Shown piece by piece: positions 1 to 8,878 of a stretch of 64,000 bases of DNA. A program made the translations under genes and the position numbers. Within the stretch, counting starts at the first letter, position 1; the number at the start of each line of letters is the position of its first letter. The stretch lies in assembly GCF_900637665.1 (NCBI RefSeq), contig NZ_LR134386.1:1294501-1358500 (forward strand), written 5' to 3'. Source of the stretch: Chryseobacterium nakagawai (GTDB lineage Bacteria; Bacteroidota; Bacteroidia; Flavobacteriales; Weeksellaceae). The notes beneath the pieces are model-generated. The model was given only the letters and a program-made list of their open reading frames with translations, did no database searches and was not told the DNA's origin.

Positions 1-122
1 TCAATCCCCATGATAGAGGCGTTTCCTACATGTTTTATGACATCAAATACAGGTTTTCCATTTTCTGTGAGCCAATTGATTGCAGTTTCTACATATTGAC
101 CTATATCTATAATTTTATTCAT
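1..122 (-). CDS. proW: Glycine betaine/proline ABC transporter permease, N-terminal fragment
   Basis: Partial gene cut by the window edge; about 40 residues of the N-terminus are visible, beginning MNKIIDIGQYVETAINWL. The text resembles the short cytoplasmic N-terminus of ProW/OpuAB inner-membrane permeases. Its ATG lies 1 bp after the stop codon of the upstream ATPase gene, so the two are translationally coupled in one leftward operon. The transmembrane domain lies outside the window, so the call rests mainly on the ATPase neighbour and N-terminal resemblance. Confidence 0.75.
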   Translation of the reverse strand, partial: MNKIIDIGQYVETAINWLTENGKPVFDVIKHVGNASIMGI

Positions 123-123
123 C

Positions 124-1374
124 TTATTGATTGTTTGCGATTTCTTTTAATTCAATGATTTCTTCTTCGTTAAATTTGGTAGCTTCTATGACAAGAGAAA
201 GTTGGGTAACAAGGCCTAAAAATTTATTGTTTTCATCTACAACAGCAATGGCCGATTTACTACCTGAAATTAGCGGTAACATCTCTTCTACTGTCACTTC
301 GGGATAAACTGAAGGGACATTATTGTTGATAATAGATTCTACTGTAGGTTCTTTCTTTTTGGCAATTCTGACCACATCATTAAGCGTTACAAAACCAAGA
401 AATTTATTTTGAAAATCTACAACGGGAAGGTTTTCTAATCCTGTTGCTCTCATTTTTCGTAAGGCTCCTTCGGGACCATCTTTTCTAAAACGCACCACTG
501 TAGCTTTATCAAACATCAAAGATCTGGCGGTAATAATTGTTTTACGATCTACCTTCTCTACAAATGCTTTTACATAATCGCTTGCAGGGTTGGTTAAAAT
601 ATCTTCAGCAGTTCCTATTTGTTCTATGACACCATCTTTCATAATGACGATACGGTCTCCAATTTTAATGGCTTCGTCGAGATCATGGGTAATAAATACA
701 ATGGTCTTTTGTAAAGTGTTTTGCAGTTCCAGCATTTGGTCCTGCATTTCAGATTTTATCAAAGGATCCAGCGCAGAGAAAGCTTCATCCATAAGCAATA
801 CTTCCGGATCGTTGGCCAAAGCTCTTGCTAATCCTACTCTCTGTTGCATTCCTCCTGAAAGTTGGGAAGGATATTGATTTTCGAAACCGTTTAATCCAAC
901 AATATCCAGAGCTTTCTGTGCCTTTTCATCGCGGGAAGCTTTACTTTCTCCTCTGATCTCAAGTCCAAAACCGGCATTATCTAAGATATTGTGATGAGGT
1001 AGTAATCCAAATTTTTGAAATACCATGCTCATCTCTGTTCTTCTTACTTCCAGAAGTTCTTTATTGTTTTTACCGGTAATATTATCGTCATTGATATATA
1101 CTTTACCTGAAGTAGGTTCATTCAGTCTGTTAAGACAACGCAGTAGGGTTGATTTTCCGCTTCCGGACAGCCCCATGATGACAAAGAATTCACCTTCATA
1201 GATCTCAAAACTCGCTTTGTTGATTCCTACCGTGCAACCTGTTTTTTCTAGAATTTCCTTTTTGGAAAAACCTTTGTCTAAAAGTTCCTGTGCTTTTTCT
1301 TTGTTCTTACCAAAAATAATCGTCAGATCTTCAACTTTAAGTTTTATTTTTCTACCGTTTTCATTTTTTTCCAT
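124..1374 (-). CDS. proV: Glycine betaine/L-proline ABC transporter ATP-binding protein
   Basis: ATPase that drives uptake of compatible solutes (glycine betaine/proline) under osmotic stress; it acts at the cytoplasmic face of the inner membrane with ProW. Visible motifs are Walker A GLSGSGKST at residues 68-76, the signature LSGGMQQR at 172-179 and Walker B LLMDEA at 193-198. The last ~130 residues look like a pair of CBS domains, the usual ionic-strength sensor of OpuA/ProV. The 416-residue length is normal for the family. It is the first visible gene of a leftward operon with the permease directly behind it. The substrate is inferred from family only. Confidence 0.93.
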   Translation of the reverse strand: MEKNENGRKIKLKVEDLTIIFGKNKEKAQELLDKGFSKKEILEKTGCTVGINKASFEIYEGEFFVIMGLSGSGKSTLLRCLNRLNEPTSGKVYINDDNITGKNNKELLEVRRTEMSMVFQKFGLLPHHNILDNAGFGLEIRGESKASRDEKAQKALDIVGLNGFENQYPSQLSGGMQQRVGLARALANDPEVLLMDEAFSALDPLIKSEMQDQMLELQNTLQKTIVFITHDLDEAIKIGDRIVIMKDGVIEQIGTAEDILTNPASDYVKAFVEKVDRKTIITARSLMFDKATVVRFRKDGPEGALRKMRATGLENLPVVDFQNKFLGFVTLNDVVRIAKKKEPTVESIINNNVPSVYPEVTVEEMLPLISGSKSAIAVVDENNKFLGLVTQLSLVIEATKFNEEEIIELKEIANNQ

Positions 1375-1917
1375 ATTCAGAATTTTTTAATTGATAATTG
1401 ATACACAATATTGTATATAATTACATGATTAAACATTTAACTTTGATGTTGTTCTTTTGTTGACGGGTGTACAAAATAATCTGCCGAGCTTATAATGATA
1501 AAAGCTTATAACAAAAAAATAATGGCATAAAGCCCCGTGGCCTTATGTTTATTTTAAATATTTCAATAGATTTTACTCTAGAAAAAGAGTGTCATGTGTA
1601 AAAAGAAGTTAATCTTTTACATGGATTCTACAATTAAATTACTGATGAGGTAATAAAAGATATGTGTACAGAACAACTTGAATTCCTACATTTCATCAAA
1701 ATGTGGATCATTATAAAAAACCTGTGTATCAGTTTTTTACGACGTTGCAAATTTACGAATTTTATTTTAAATGGATTTTTTTAGGTATAAGAAGCTGGTT
1801 TTAAGTTAGGTTATGGAGTGAGATACTCATCGTACATTTCCCTTTACCATTAACGATAAAGGTGTTTTGATCATGCATATGTTTTTTAGAAAAATCTGTA
1901 CAATATGACGAGTGAAA
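1375..1917. other. Long intergenic region upstream of proV
   Basis: 543 bp without a convincing gene. A near-palindrome around TACACAATATTGTATA (1402-1417; core ACAATATTGT is perfect) lies about 30 bp upstream of the proV start and could be an operator. A weak hairpin (CATGTGTAAAAAG / CTTTTACATG) lies near 1594-1622. No RNA gene was recognised. Confidence 0.4.
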
Positions 1918-2301
1918 TTACTTCAGTAAAACTGCAATAATTGCCAATATTGCCGGGAGTGCCTGGACAAAAAATATCTTTTTGGTGGCAGAAACTGCTC
2001 CATAAATACCAGCTATGGCTACACACCCCAAAAAGAATAGAGCAATATTATCCTGCCATTGCGGATCTTTAATCAGAAAAGACCAGATCAGCCCGGCAGC
2101 CAGAAAACCATTATACAATCCCTGATTGGCTGCCAATCCTTTTGTGGGCTTAAACATTTCCGGAGGAAGAGCAGCCTTGAAAACTTCTTTTCCTTTGGTT
2201 TCCCATGCAAACATTTCCATCCAAAGAATATAGAGATGTTCCAGTGCAACGACTGCGATAAGGATTTTAGCAACGAGTTCCATGATTTCATATTTTGTCA
2301 T
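1918..2301 (-). CDS. DUF1304 family small membrane protein
   Basis: 127-residue integral membrane protein with about four hydrophobic segments. The early HLYILWMEMFAWET segment, followed by a segment with NQGLYNGFLAAGLIW, is the pattern I associate with DUF1304 proteins, whose function is unknown. It is divergent from the Crp/Fnr regulator that starts 48 bp away, so the two may share a regulatory region. Family assignment is from motif memory. Confidence 0.8.
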   Translation of the reverse strand: MTKYEIMELVAKILIAVVALEHLYILWMEMFAWETKGKEVFKAALPPEMFKPTKGLAANQGLYNGFLAAGLIWSFLIKDPQWQDNIALFFLGCVAIAGIYGAVSATKKIFFVQALPAILAIIAVLLK

Positions 2302-2348
2302 TGTAAAACTAAAAAAATAAAGTTAAGTTTGAGTATTCAATTCTAAAG

Positions 2349-2921
2349 ATGGATAATTTCAAGGCACATTTAAATAAATTCATTACGGTAACAGACGAAG
2401 AGTATCTTTCAATTTTCTCATTCTTCGAAGTATTGAAGGTGAAAAAGAAACAAGGTCTGATGCTGGAAGGTGAGGTTTGCAGAAACATGTATTTTGTAGT
2501 GGAAGGTTGCCTGAGAAAGTATTTTATTAATGAAAAAGGAGTGGAACATACCACTCAGTTTGCTATTGAAAACTGGTGGATTACTGATACGTTTGCCTAT
2601 GAGAGACAGTTGCAGACAGATTTTAATATTCAGTCTGTGGAAAAGTCTACCATTCTTGTCATTGATTTTAAAAGTCAGGAATTGTTACTTGAAAAACATC
2701 CTGTGATGGAAAAATATTTCCGAATTATCTATCAAAGAGCGTATGCCGCTTCAGAAAGGAAGCTTCGTTACCTTGCTGAATATTCACGGGAAGAGTTGTA
2801 CGTACATTTCAGTACGCTCTATCCTTGGTTTATACAAAGAATTCCTCAATATCTTATCGCTTCATTTCTTGGTTTTACTCCAGAATATTTAAGTGAAATT
2901 AAAGCAAAATTACGTTCTTAA
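2349..2921 (+). CDS. Crp/Fnr family transcriptional regulator
   Basis: 190-residue regulator: an N-terminal cyclic-nucleotide-binding-like beta roll (about residues 20-120) and a C-terminal helix-turn-helix ending in YLIASFLGFTPEYLSEIKAKL. This short form is common in Bacteroidetes. The domain lacks obvious cAMP ligands, so the signal is unknown. It precedes a DoxX protein and a carboxymuconolactone decarboxylase-like protein in the same direction, and is divergent from a DUF1304 gene. It probably controls these neighbours (inference). Confidence 0.88.
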   Translation: MDNFKAHLNKFITVTDEEYLSIFSFFEVLKVKKKQGLMLEGEVCRNMYFVVEGCLRKYFINEKGVEHTTQFAIENWWITDTFAYERQLQTDFNIQSVEKSTILVIDFKSQELLLEKHPVMEKYFRIIYQRAYAASERKLRYLAEYSREELYVHFSTLYPWFIQRIPQYLIASFLGFTPEYLSEIKAKLRS

Positions 2922-2984
2922 ACCAGTTTAAGTTTTTTACGGATCAGATATCGGAAATTTGCCATGTGATTAAAAGCTAACGCA

Positions 2985-3416
2985 ATGACAAATACACAAA
3001 ATCAATTTCCGCAGCTATTTTTAAGACTTGCTCTTTCTGTAACCATGCTTTCTGCAGTAGCTGACCGTTTCGGGTTATGGAGTGCAGAAAACTCATCATG
3101 GGGAAACATGAAAAGCTTTGAAGAGTATACAAGATCGCTGACCTTTTTTCTTCCGGAAGCATTGAGTACCTTTTCAGCTTATGCAGCCACATGTTTAGAA
3201 ATTTTATTGCCATTGATGCTGATTGTAGGTTTTAAAACTAAGATTGCAGCTTATGGAAGCAGTATCTTATTATTGATTTTTGCAGTATCAATGGCTATAG
3301 CACTAGGTCCTAAGGCTCCTTTCGATTATTCAGTTTGGGTGGGAAGTGCAGCAGCTCTTTTATTGGCTGTTCAGCAACAATATTCTTTTAGTATAGATCA
3401 ATTAACCAAAAAATAA
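2985..3416 (+). CDS. DoxX family membrane protein
   Basis: 143-residue protein with about four transmembrane segments, starting MTNTQNQFPQLFLRLALSVTM. The conserved RLALSVTMLSAVADRFGLW start and the GFKTKIAAYGSSILLLIF region fit DoxX-type proteins, small inner-membrane proteins linked to thiol or oxidative stress. Five bp separate it from the AhpD-like gene downstream, so they are almost surely cotranscribed. DoxX partners with small peroxidase-like proteins elsewhere, which fits this pairing. Confidence 0.85.
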   Translation: MTNTQNQFPQLFLRLALSVTMLSAVADRFGLWSAENSSWGNMKSFEEYTRSLTFFLPEALSTFSAYAATCLEILLPLMLIVGFKTKIAAYGSSILLLIFAVSMAIALGPKAPFDYSVWVGSAAALLLAVQQQYSFSIDQLTKK

Positions 3417-3421
3417 ATATA

Positions 3422-3865
3422 ATGAGCGCAAGATTAAATATTGCAACAGTAGATTCAGCAGCGTATAAAGCGATGATGGGATTAGAAGGGTATTTACAGA
3501 CAACTTCTTTAACCCATATTCAAAAGGAATTAATTAAAATCAGAGCTTCCCAGATCAATAAATGTGCTTTCTGCCTTGATATGCATACAAAAGATGCCAT
3601 CAAATATGGTGAAACGCCTCAAAGAATTTTTATTCTGAACGGATGGACAGAAGCAAAAGAGTTTTTTACAGAAGAAGAGCAGGTGCTTTTGGCCATGACA
3701 GAGGAAATCACCCTGATCAGCCATAAAGGATTAACTGAGGAGACCTACCAAAAAGCTAAGACATTCTTTGATGAAGCTCAGATTGCACAGATTATTATGG
3801 CAATTGTGACCATCAATGCATGGAATAGGATTGCAGTGAGTACCCACATGCCGATAGCAAAGTAA
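3422..3865 (+). CDS. Carboxymuconolactone decarboxylase / AhpD-like protein
   Basis: 147-residue all-alpha protein with the AhpD-type redox motif C-x-x-C-x-x-x-H in NKCAFCLDMHTKDA (about residues 47-60). Such proteins act as small alkylhydroperoxidases or thiol reductases in the cytoplasm. It is the last gene of the Crp/Fnr-DoxX-AhpD group and is followed by a long inverted repeat shared with the convergent operon. The exact substrate cannot be read from sequence. Confidence 0.88.
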   Translation: MSARLNIATVDSAAYKAMMGLEGYLQTTSLTHIQKELIKIRASQINKCAFCLDMHTKDAIKYGETPQRIFILNGWTEAKEFFTEEEQVLLAMTEEITLISHKGLTEETYQKAKTFFDEAQIAQIIMAIVTINAWNRIAVSTHMPIAK

Positions 3866-3869
3866 TAAA

Positions 3870-3995
3870 GTAAGGAAGCTGGAAGTTAATGAAGTCTATA
3901 TGATTTACTAAAGCTCAATTTAATTATTAATTTAAATTAAATTAAGCTACTAGTAGTAATATCTAATAGACAATAGTACTTCCAGCTTCCTTTTA
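3870..3995. terminator. Bidirectional inverted repeat between convergent operons
   Basis: GTAAGGAAGCTGGAAGT at 3870-3886 pairs with ACTTCCAGCTTCC-TTTTAC at about 3978-3995, around an AT-rich loop that has its own AATTTAATT-type symmetry. It lies exactly between two converging transcription units, so it is most simply a two-way terminator. The loop of ~90 nt is long for an intrinsic terminator. Confidence 0.55.
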
Positions 3996-4979
3996 CTAAA
4001 GCTCTTTCAAAGCAGAATTGATGAAGTTCAATTCTTCCTGAGAAAGAGTGATATCTATCGCTTTAGCATTTTCAACAGCCTGCTGAGCATTTCTTGCTCC
4101 TGCCAATACAACTGTAATTGCCGGTTGTAGGGTAGTCCATTTTAATACCAATTGTGAAAGGCTTGCTCCTTTTTCCTGAGCAATAGGTTCAATTTTTTCT
4201 AAGAAAGTTTTTACTTTATTTAAATCAAACTGAGAAAAATAACCGTTTCTGTGGTCGTTGTCTTTTAATGTATTATCCTTAAAATATTTACCTGTTAAAA
4301 GACCTCTTTCCATTGGACTATATACGATAATTCCTGAATTTTGCTGTAAAGAATAAGGAACCAGATCGTTTTCAATGGCATGGTTCAGCATACTGTAAGA
4401 AACCTGGTTGCTCGCTAATTTCAATGTTTTGTTAGCTTCTTCCATTTGGGCGACACTATAATTACTTACTCCAGCAGCACGAATTTTTCCTTGCTGAATT
4501 AATAGTTCCATAGCTTCCATCGTTTCACTGATGGTTGTGGTACTATCTGGCCAGTGAAGTTGTAAAAGGTCTATATAATCTGTACCCAGTCTTTTTAAAC
4601 TTTCTTCAACTTCTTTGATAATGTTTTCTTTGGAAGCGAATTTATAAACAGGGATTACTTTACCTTCATCTTCTGCATCAAAGAAAAATTCTCCCTTTCC
4701 GTTGTTGCTTCCGTCCCATACCAAACCGAATTTAGTTAACAACTGAATTTTTGAACGGTCTTTTCCTTTAATAGCTTCACCAATCATTTCTTCACTTAAT
4801 CCAAAACCGTAAAAAGGAGCCGTATCAATAGAGGTGACTCCATGATCCAATGATGCATGAATAGAGTTAATAGAATCCTGTTTTTCATTACCGCCCCACA
4901 TATTTCCACCGATGGCAAAAGCTCCATGCGTAATTACAGATAGCTCGAGATCAGTGTTTCCTAATTTTCTGTATTCCAT
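3996..4979 (-). CDS. Aldo/keto reductase
   Basis: 327-residue NADPH-dependent oxidoreductase of the aldo/keto reductase TIM-barrel superfamily. Visible signatures are the N-terminal GNTDLELSVITHGAFAIGG, the catalytic Asp/Tyr region SIDTAPFYGFGLSEEMIG, the Lys region QLLTKFGLVW, and LQLHWPD. It is the last of five leftward genes for redox or quinone chemistry; the gene upstream ends 3 bp before it. The in vivo substrate is unknown. Confidence 0.93.
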   Translation of the reverse strand: MEYRKLGNTDLELSVITHGAFAIGGNMWGGNEKQDSINSIHASLDHGVTSIDTAPFYGFGLSEEMIGEAIKGKDRSKIQLLTKFGLVWDGSNNGKGEFFFDAEDEGKVIPVYKFASKENIIKEVEESLKRLGTDYIDLLQLHWPDSTTTISETMEAMELLIQQGKIRAAGVSNYSVAQMEEANKTLKLASNQVSYSMLNHAIENDLVPYSLQQNSGIIVYSPMERGLLTGKYFKDNTLKDNDHRNGYFSQFDLNKVKTFLEKIEPIAQEKGASLSQLVLKWTTLQPAITVVLAGARNAQQAVENAKAIDITLSQEELNFINSALKEL

Positions 4980-4982
4980 TTT

Positions 4983-5738
4983 TTATTTTTTATTTAATTC
5001 TTTTAAAATTGCTTCTCCAACACTCTTGGCAGATTGTGGATTCTGTCCCGTAATCACTCTTTGATCCGTTACCACATGGTTTTGCCAAAGTCCTGATTTT
5101 TCAAATTTTGCTCCTCTTTCTTTTAATTTATTCTCCAGTAAAAAAGGAACAACATCCGTTAATTGTACAGCAGATTCTTCTTCATTGGTAAAAGCATTGA
5201 TCTTTTTTCCATCTACCAGATATTTTCCATTATTCAGTTTGATATTAACCAAACCTGCCGGGCCGTGGCAAACGCCTGCTACAATGCCTCCGTTTTCATA
5301 AATTGTTGAAGCTATGTCTGCCAGTTCTGTATTGTCTGCAAAATCCCACATGGCTCCATGACCTCCTGCATAAAAAATAGTTGAATACTCTTTGGGATTC
5401 ACCTGTGATGGTGTTAAAGAATGATCGACTTTGTTTTTATAGTCTGTGTTTTCCCAGAACTCTTTGTTTACAGGATCTTTTAAATCAAATCCGTCTACTG
5501 GTGGCGTTCCTCCTTTCGGGCTTACAAAATCAATTTCATAGCCTGCCTTGTGAAGAACTTCCCATGGATGGGAAACTTCTCCCAGGTAATATCCTGTATC
5601 CTTACCAGTGCTGCCTTTTTTATCATGGCTGGTTACGACGAATAATATTTTGTTTTTCATATTTTTTGATTTCTTGGTCTGTGCCTGTATAAATCCTATC
5701 GTGAAAATGGCCAGTATTAAAAACGTTATTTTTTTCAT
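4983..5738 (-). CDS. DJ-1/PfpI family protein with signal peptide
   Basis: 251 residues. A hydrophobic leader ending near IGFIQAQ suggests export to the periplasm, followed by a class I glutamine-amidotransferase-like (DJ-1/PfpI) domain. The nucleophile elbow AGVCHGPAGLV carries the conserved Cys and its following His. Members act as glyoxalase III, chaperones or amidases, so the activity is open. A second Met (MKNKILFVV) at about residue 26 could give a cytoplasmic form. It sits 2-3 bp from both neighbours in the redox operon. Confidence 0.85.
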   Translation of the reverse strand: MKKITFLILAIFTIGFIQAQTKKSKNMKNKILFVVTSHDKKGSTGKDTGYYLGEVSHPWEVLHKAGYEIDFVSPKGGTPPVDGFDLKDPVNKEFWENTDYKNKVDHSLTPSQVNPKEYSTIFYAGGHGAMWDFADNTELADIASTIYENGGIVAGVCHGPAGLVNIKLNNGKYLVDGKKINAFTNEEESAVQLTDVVPFLLENKLKERGAKFEKSGLWQNHVVTDQRVITGQNPQSAKSVGEAILKELNKK

Positions 5739-5740
5739 AT

Positions 5741-6028
5741 TTAAATGATATGAGTTAAATATATTTGTGGTTTTTCCTGAAGCTTTTCATCCACTAAGGC
5801 TCCGAAAGCCTGGATGTAAGGCTGTTGATTGTGTTGATCCAATCCTTCTTTGCTTTTCCAGATTTCATAGAAGACAAATTCGTTTTTGTTTTCAATTCCC
5901 TGATGTAGGTTATAAAGCTCACAAGCTTCTTCTTTCCTTGTTTTTTTTACCATTTTCTGAAGAACTGCCAATACTTCTGCCTGATGGTCTTCTTTGGTTT
6001 TTATAATAGCTGTAAGATGAATTTTCAT
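5741..6028 (-). CDS. Putative quinol monooxygenase (ABM domain)
   Basis: 95-residue protein of the antibiotic biosynthesis monooxygenase dimeric alpha/beta-barrel family. It shows the typical pattern: TAIIKTKEDHQAEVLAVLQKM, then EEACELYNLHQ, then FVFYEIWKSKEGLDQH. YgiN-like members oxidise quinols. It is cotranscribed with the epimerase upstream (2 bp gap) and the DJ-1 gene downstream (2 bp gap). Function is assigned by family. Confidence 0.88.
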   Translation of the reverse strand: MKIHLTAIIKTKEDHQAEVLAVLQKMVKKTRKEEACELYNLHQGIENKNEFVFYEIWKSKEGLDQHNQQPYIQAFGALVDEKLQEKPQIYLTHII

Positions 6029-6030
6029 AA

Positions 6031-6915
6031 TTAAATATAATTTTCAATGGAGGTATAGATGGGTTTCCATCCCAGTTCTGTTCTTGCTTTGTCTGCGCTG
6101 CATATACTATTGGAGGCAAAACCGAAATAGCCGCCTGCCGGACCAAAATTGTCAACGGCTTCCTGTACGCTTAAAGATCTGGCGGGCTCCAGATTATATT
6201 TTTTGCTGATAATTTCAGCAATGTTTCTTAAAGATGAGGAACCGTTTTCTGCATAATAGATGGAACCGCTTTTTGCTTTTTCCAGTGCCAGGACATAAAG
6301 GTCTGCCAAATCTTCAATATGTAAATTTGACCATATATTTTCACCCTCTCCAAAATAAACACCGTGTCCTTTTTTCTCAGAAAAATGAATCAGGGCAGGG
6401 ATTTGGATGCTGTCTTTTTTTAAGCCAAGACCTTGTCCATACACCATTGTGGGAACAATCACAATACTTCTTATTTCCTTTTGAGCTGACTGCAGAACAT
6501 AATTATTGATAAGGACCCTTGATGCCATTTCCAGTCTTGGAATCAAAGGATAATCTTCTCTGAAAACAAAATCACTTTTTTTACCATTTTCTTTGCCGCC
6601 GAAAATAGCAGATCCAGAAGTGAATATGAATGTTTTATGGCTTCCTTCCAATGCCTTGATAAAGCTATCTGCAGCATAGGCATCATCTGCTGAATCAGCA
6701 TTATGGATGACAGCATCAACACTGGTAACGACTTCTTTTATAAGATCTTCATGATGGATATTCCCAATAATGGTCTTGATTCCCATCGATTCCAGTTCCT
6801 GCACGTGGGCTTCATTACGAACCAGTCCGATCACCTCATAATTCCTGTCAAGCAGTTTTTTGGCGATACTCCCGCCTATATAGCCGGTAATACCTGTGAT
6901 CAATATTTTTTTCAT
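6031..6915 (-). CDS. NAD-dependent epimerase/dehydratase family protein
   Basis: 294-residue extended short-chain dehydrogenase. The N-terminal Rossmann motif GITGYIGGSIAKKL binds NAD(P), followed by VIHNADSAD and an active-site region where a Tyr-x3-Lys motif is not obvious. This suggests an atypical member, possibly an NAD-binding redox sensor. The start ATG overlaps the end of the upstream NAD(P)H oxidoreductase gene by 4 bp, so the genes are translationally coupled. Confidence 0.85.
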   Translation of the reverse strand: MKKILITGITGYIGGSIAKKLLDRNYEVIGLVRNEAHVQELESMGIKTIIGNIHHEDLIKEVVTSVDAVIHNADSADDAYAADSFIKALEGSHKTFIFTSGSAIFGGKENGKKSDFVFREDYPLIPRLEMASRVLINNYVLQSAQKEIRSIVIVPTMVYGQGLGLKKDSIQIPALIHFSEKKGHGVYFGEGENIWSNLHIEDLADLYVLALEKAKSGSIYYAENGSSSLRNIAEIISKKYNLEPARSLSVQEAVDNFGPAGGYFGFASNSICSADKARTELGWKPIYTSIENYI

Positions 6916-7529
6916 GATACTAATTCTGGTCTTAATTCTTTTTCAAAGACGTTTTTCAAATGTTCTCTGTAGAGTTTCATATCTCGCTCTATGTTGGCAT
7001 TTTTTTCTACATCATGGAAGTGAAAGCTTTCCATTTTTTCTAATGAGACGAAAGCATTCATTCTATGGAATCCAAATAATGGCCCTTCGTCTACACTTTT
7101 CTCATTAAAGAATTCTCCGGGAAGAGTAAAAGCTGTTTTAGGAGCATTCCAACTAGTTGTTAACATGTATTTTCTTCCACCAAGCATTCCGCCAGTACCA
7201 TAGTTGATCTCTGGATTAGCTGCATTTCTACCATCACTCATATAAATACCTTTGGCGTGACCTGCTGTGAAAACTTCATCAATATATTTCTTAAACCCGT
7301 TTGGAAGCTGGAACCACCAGATAGGAGTGTGGTAAATGATATAATCTGCCCAAACGAATTTTTCTACCTCTTCATGTTTGTCATAACCTTCGCTTACGTT
7401 AGTGATTTTTACCTCTATATTATCAAATTCTTTAAGAACAGCTGTTGTATTTTCTGCGATTGTTTGATTATATTTTCCTCCGGAATGTCCGAAATTTTGT
7501 CCTCCGTTAATGATGAGTACTTTTTTCAT
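6912..7529 (-). CDS. NAD(P)H-dependent quinone oxidoreductase (MdaB-like flavoprotein)
   Basis: 205-residue flavodoxin-fold protein. It begins with the FMN/FAD-binding stretch VLIINGGQNFGHSGGKYNQT and contains YHTPIWWFQLPNGFKKYID, the pattern of MdaB/Kef-type quinone reductases. It would reduce quinones by two electrons and protect from redox cycling. It is the first gene of the five-gene leftward operon; 289 bp without a gene lie upstream. Confidence 0.9.
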   Translation of the reverse strand: MKKVLIINGGQNFGHSGGKYNQTIAENTTAVLKEFDNIEVKITNVSEGYDKHEEVEKFVWADYIIYHTPIWWFQLPNGFKKYIDEVFTAGHAKGIYMSDGRNAANPEINYGTGGMLGGRKYMLTTSWNAPKTAFTLPGEFFNEKSVDEGPLFGFHRMNAFVSLEKMESFHFHDVEKNANIERDMKLYREHLKNVFEKELRPELVS

Positions 7530-7791
7530 TTTTTTATGATTGTTTAAATTTTACTCTGCAAAGTTAGAATGAGATTACGTATAATAAAAATAATATAAAT
7601 TATAGCAAAGTATCAGAATATTTATACATTGAAATGAATACTTAGTATTAATAAAATAGAAGAGTTCAAAATTTGAGTTTTTTTTCAGCCACTCCCAAAA
7701 ATGTACTTACTAGGCAAAAATTCATCCTTATTAATTCTTTTTCATGGTAAAAAGTCATGTCATATCTGAACAGGATTTGCTTTTCGTCTTG

Positions 7792-7799
7792 TAAATTTG
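7792..7799 (+). promoter_or_regulatory. Candidate -7 promoter box for the metallophosphoesterase gene
   Basis: TAAATTTG matches the Bacteroidetes -7 consensus TAnnTTTG and ends 19 bp before the ATG. No TTTG -33 box at the usual ~19-21 bp spacing is visible, so this is only a candidate. Confidence 0.4.
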
Positions 7800-7818
7800 A
7801 TTAACAAATTAGCAAAGA

Positions 7819-8565
7819 ATGATACAGATAGCAGTTTTCAGTGATGTACACGGGAATCTTCCGGCATTGGAAGTCGTGTTGAAGGATATTGAAGATCGGG
7901 GAATTCATCAGAAATTCTGTTTAGGAGATTTAGTTGATTTTGCACCTTGGGGAAATGAAGTAATAGAAAGAATTAAGAGTCTAAATATTCCCTGTCTGCT
8001 TGGAAATCATGATGAAAGAATTGCTTTTAATCTACCTGTTTTTCCTTTGTCTAAGCATTCTCAACAAGAAACGGAGGCCAGATTTATTGCGATAGATCAT
8101 TCTAAAAAACATATTATAGAAGAGAATAAACAATTTCTTTCTGAGCTTCCTTTTCATTTGAAAGTAAATTATAAAATAGGGAACAAACATTGGAATATTC
8201 AGTTGGTACATTCTAGTCTTACGAGCAACGATACTTATCTATATGATTCTGAGAAAGATGATGTTTTTTCTGATATGCTGAAAGAGTCTCAATCTGATGT
8301 TATTGTTATGGGACATACTCATTTATCATTTACTAAACAGTTTGAAAATAAGAAATGGGCGATCAATTGTGGTTCTGTAGGGCGATCCAAAGAAGAAAAC
8401 AGATTGGCTTCTTATCTCATACTTACTTTAGATGAAGAAAAAATTATTCCTGAAATTGTACAGCTGAGTTATCCGCTTGAACAAACTTTACAGGCGATTG
8501 AGAAAAGCGAGATTCCTGATTATTATGCAGATTTTTTAAGCAATAAAGAGATATTTATAAAATAA
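7819..8565 (+). CDS. Metallophosphoesterase
   Basis: 248-residue calcineurin-like phosphoesterase. All metal-binding blocks are visible: SDVHGN near residue 8, GDLVDF, GNHDE, and GHTH before a final NCGSVG. The fold and length match YfcE-like/bacterial serine-threonine-phosphatase-like proteins acting on phosphodiesters or nucleotides in the cytoplasm. It is monocistronic. Confidence 0.9.
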   Translation: MIQIAVFSDVHGNLPALEVVLKDIEDRGIHQKFCLGDLVDFAPWGNEVIERIKSLNIPCLLGNHDERIAFNLPVFPLSKHSQQETEARFIAIDHSKKHIIEENKQFLSELPFHLKVNYKIGNKHWNIQLVHSSLTSNDTYLYDSEKDDVFSDMLKESQSDVIVMGHTHLSFTKQFENKKWAINCGSVGRSKEENRLASYLILTLDEEKIIPEIVQLSYPLEQTLQAIEKSEIPDYYADFLSNKEIFIK

Positions 8566-8878
8566 TAAATGAATTTTTGTGTCCTTTTTAGGGTAGTGTC
8601 TTTTCGCTTGTTGATTTTTGTTTCTATAGAAAGCGAATTTTTAATTCGAAATTGTCTATTCATATTGCATTGAAAATAGACCAGTTAAATGTTTTTTTTT
8701 TGTTTTAAATAATTGAATTTTAATATTTTGTAATTATTCATACTTTTATATGTAGATACTCGAACTCATTTTTTCATTACAATCAGTTCGAGTATTTTTA
8801 TTGAGACTTTTTTCATGATTCTCTGAAGGATATTTGCAATAGATTATTCGAATCAAAGTCAATTAAAATTTAGAAATC
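8566..8878. other. Intergenic region before the alpha/beta hydrolase
   Basis: 313 bp without a gene. It holds the hairpin terminator listed separately and a looser hairpin near 8600-8640 (TTTTCGCTT / AAGCGAA). Nothing else was recognised. Confidence 0.4.
8756..8799 (+). terminator. Intrinsic terminator after the metallophosphoesterase
   Basis: Perfect 11-bp stem ATACTCGAACT / AGTTCGAGTAT (8756-8766 with 8785-8795), with T-rich sequence following. It sits ~190 bp after the gene. Confidence 0.65.
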
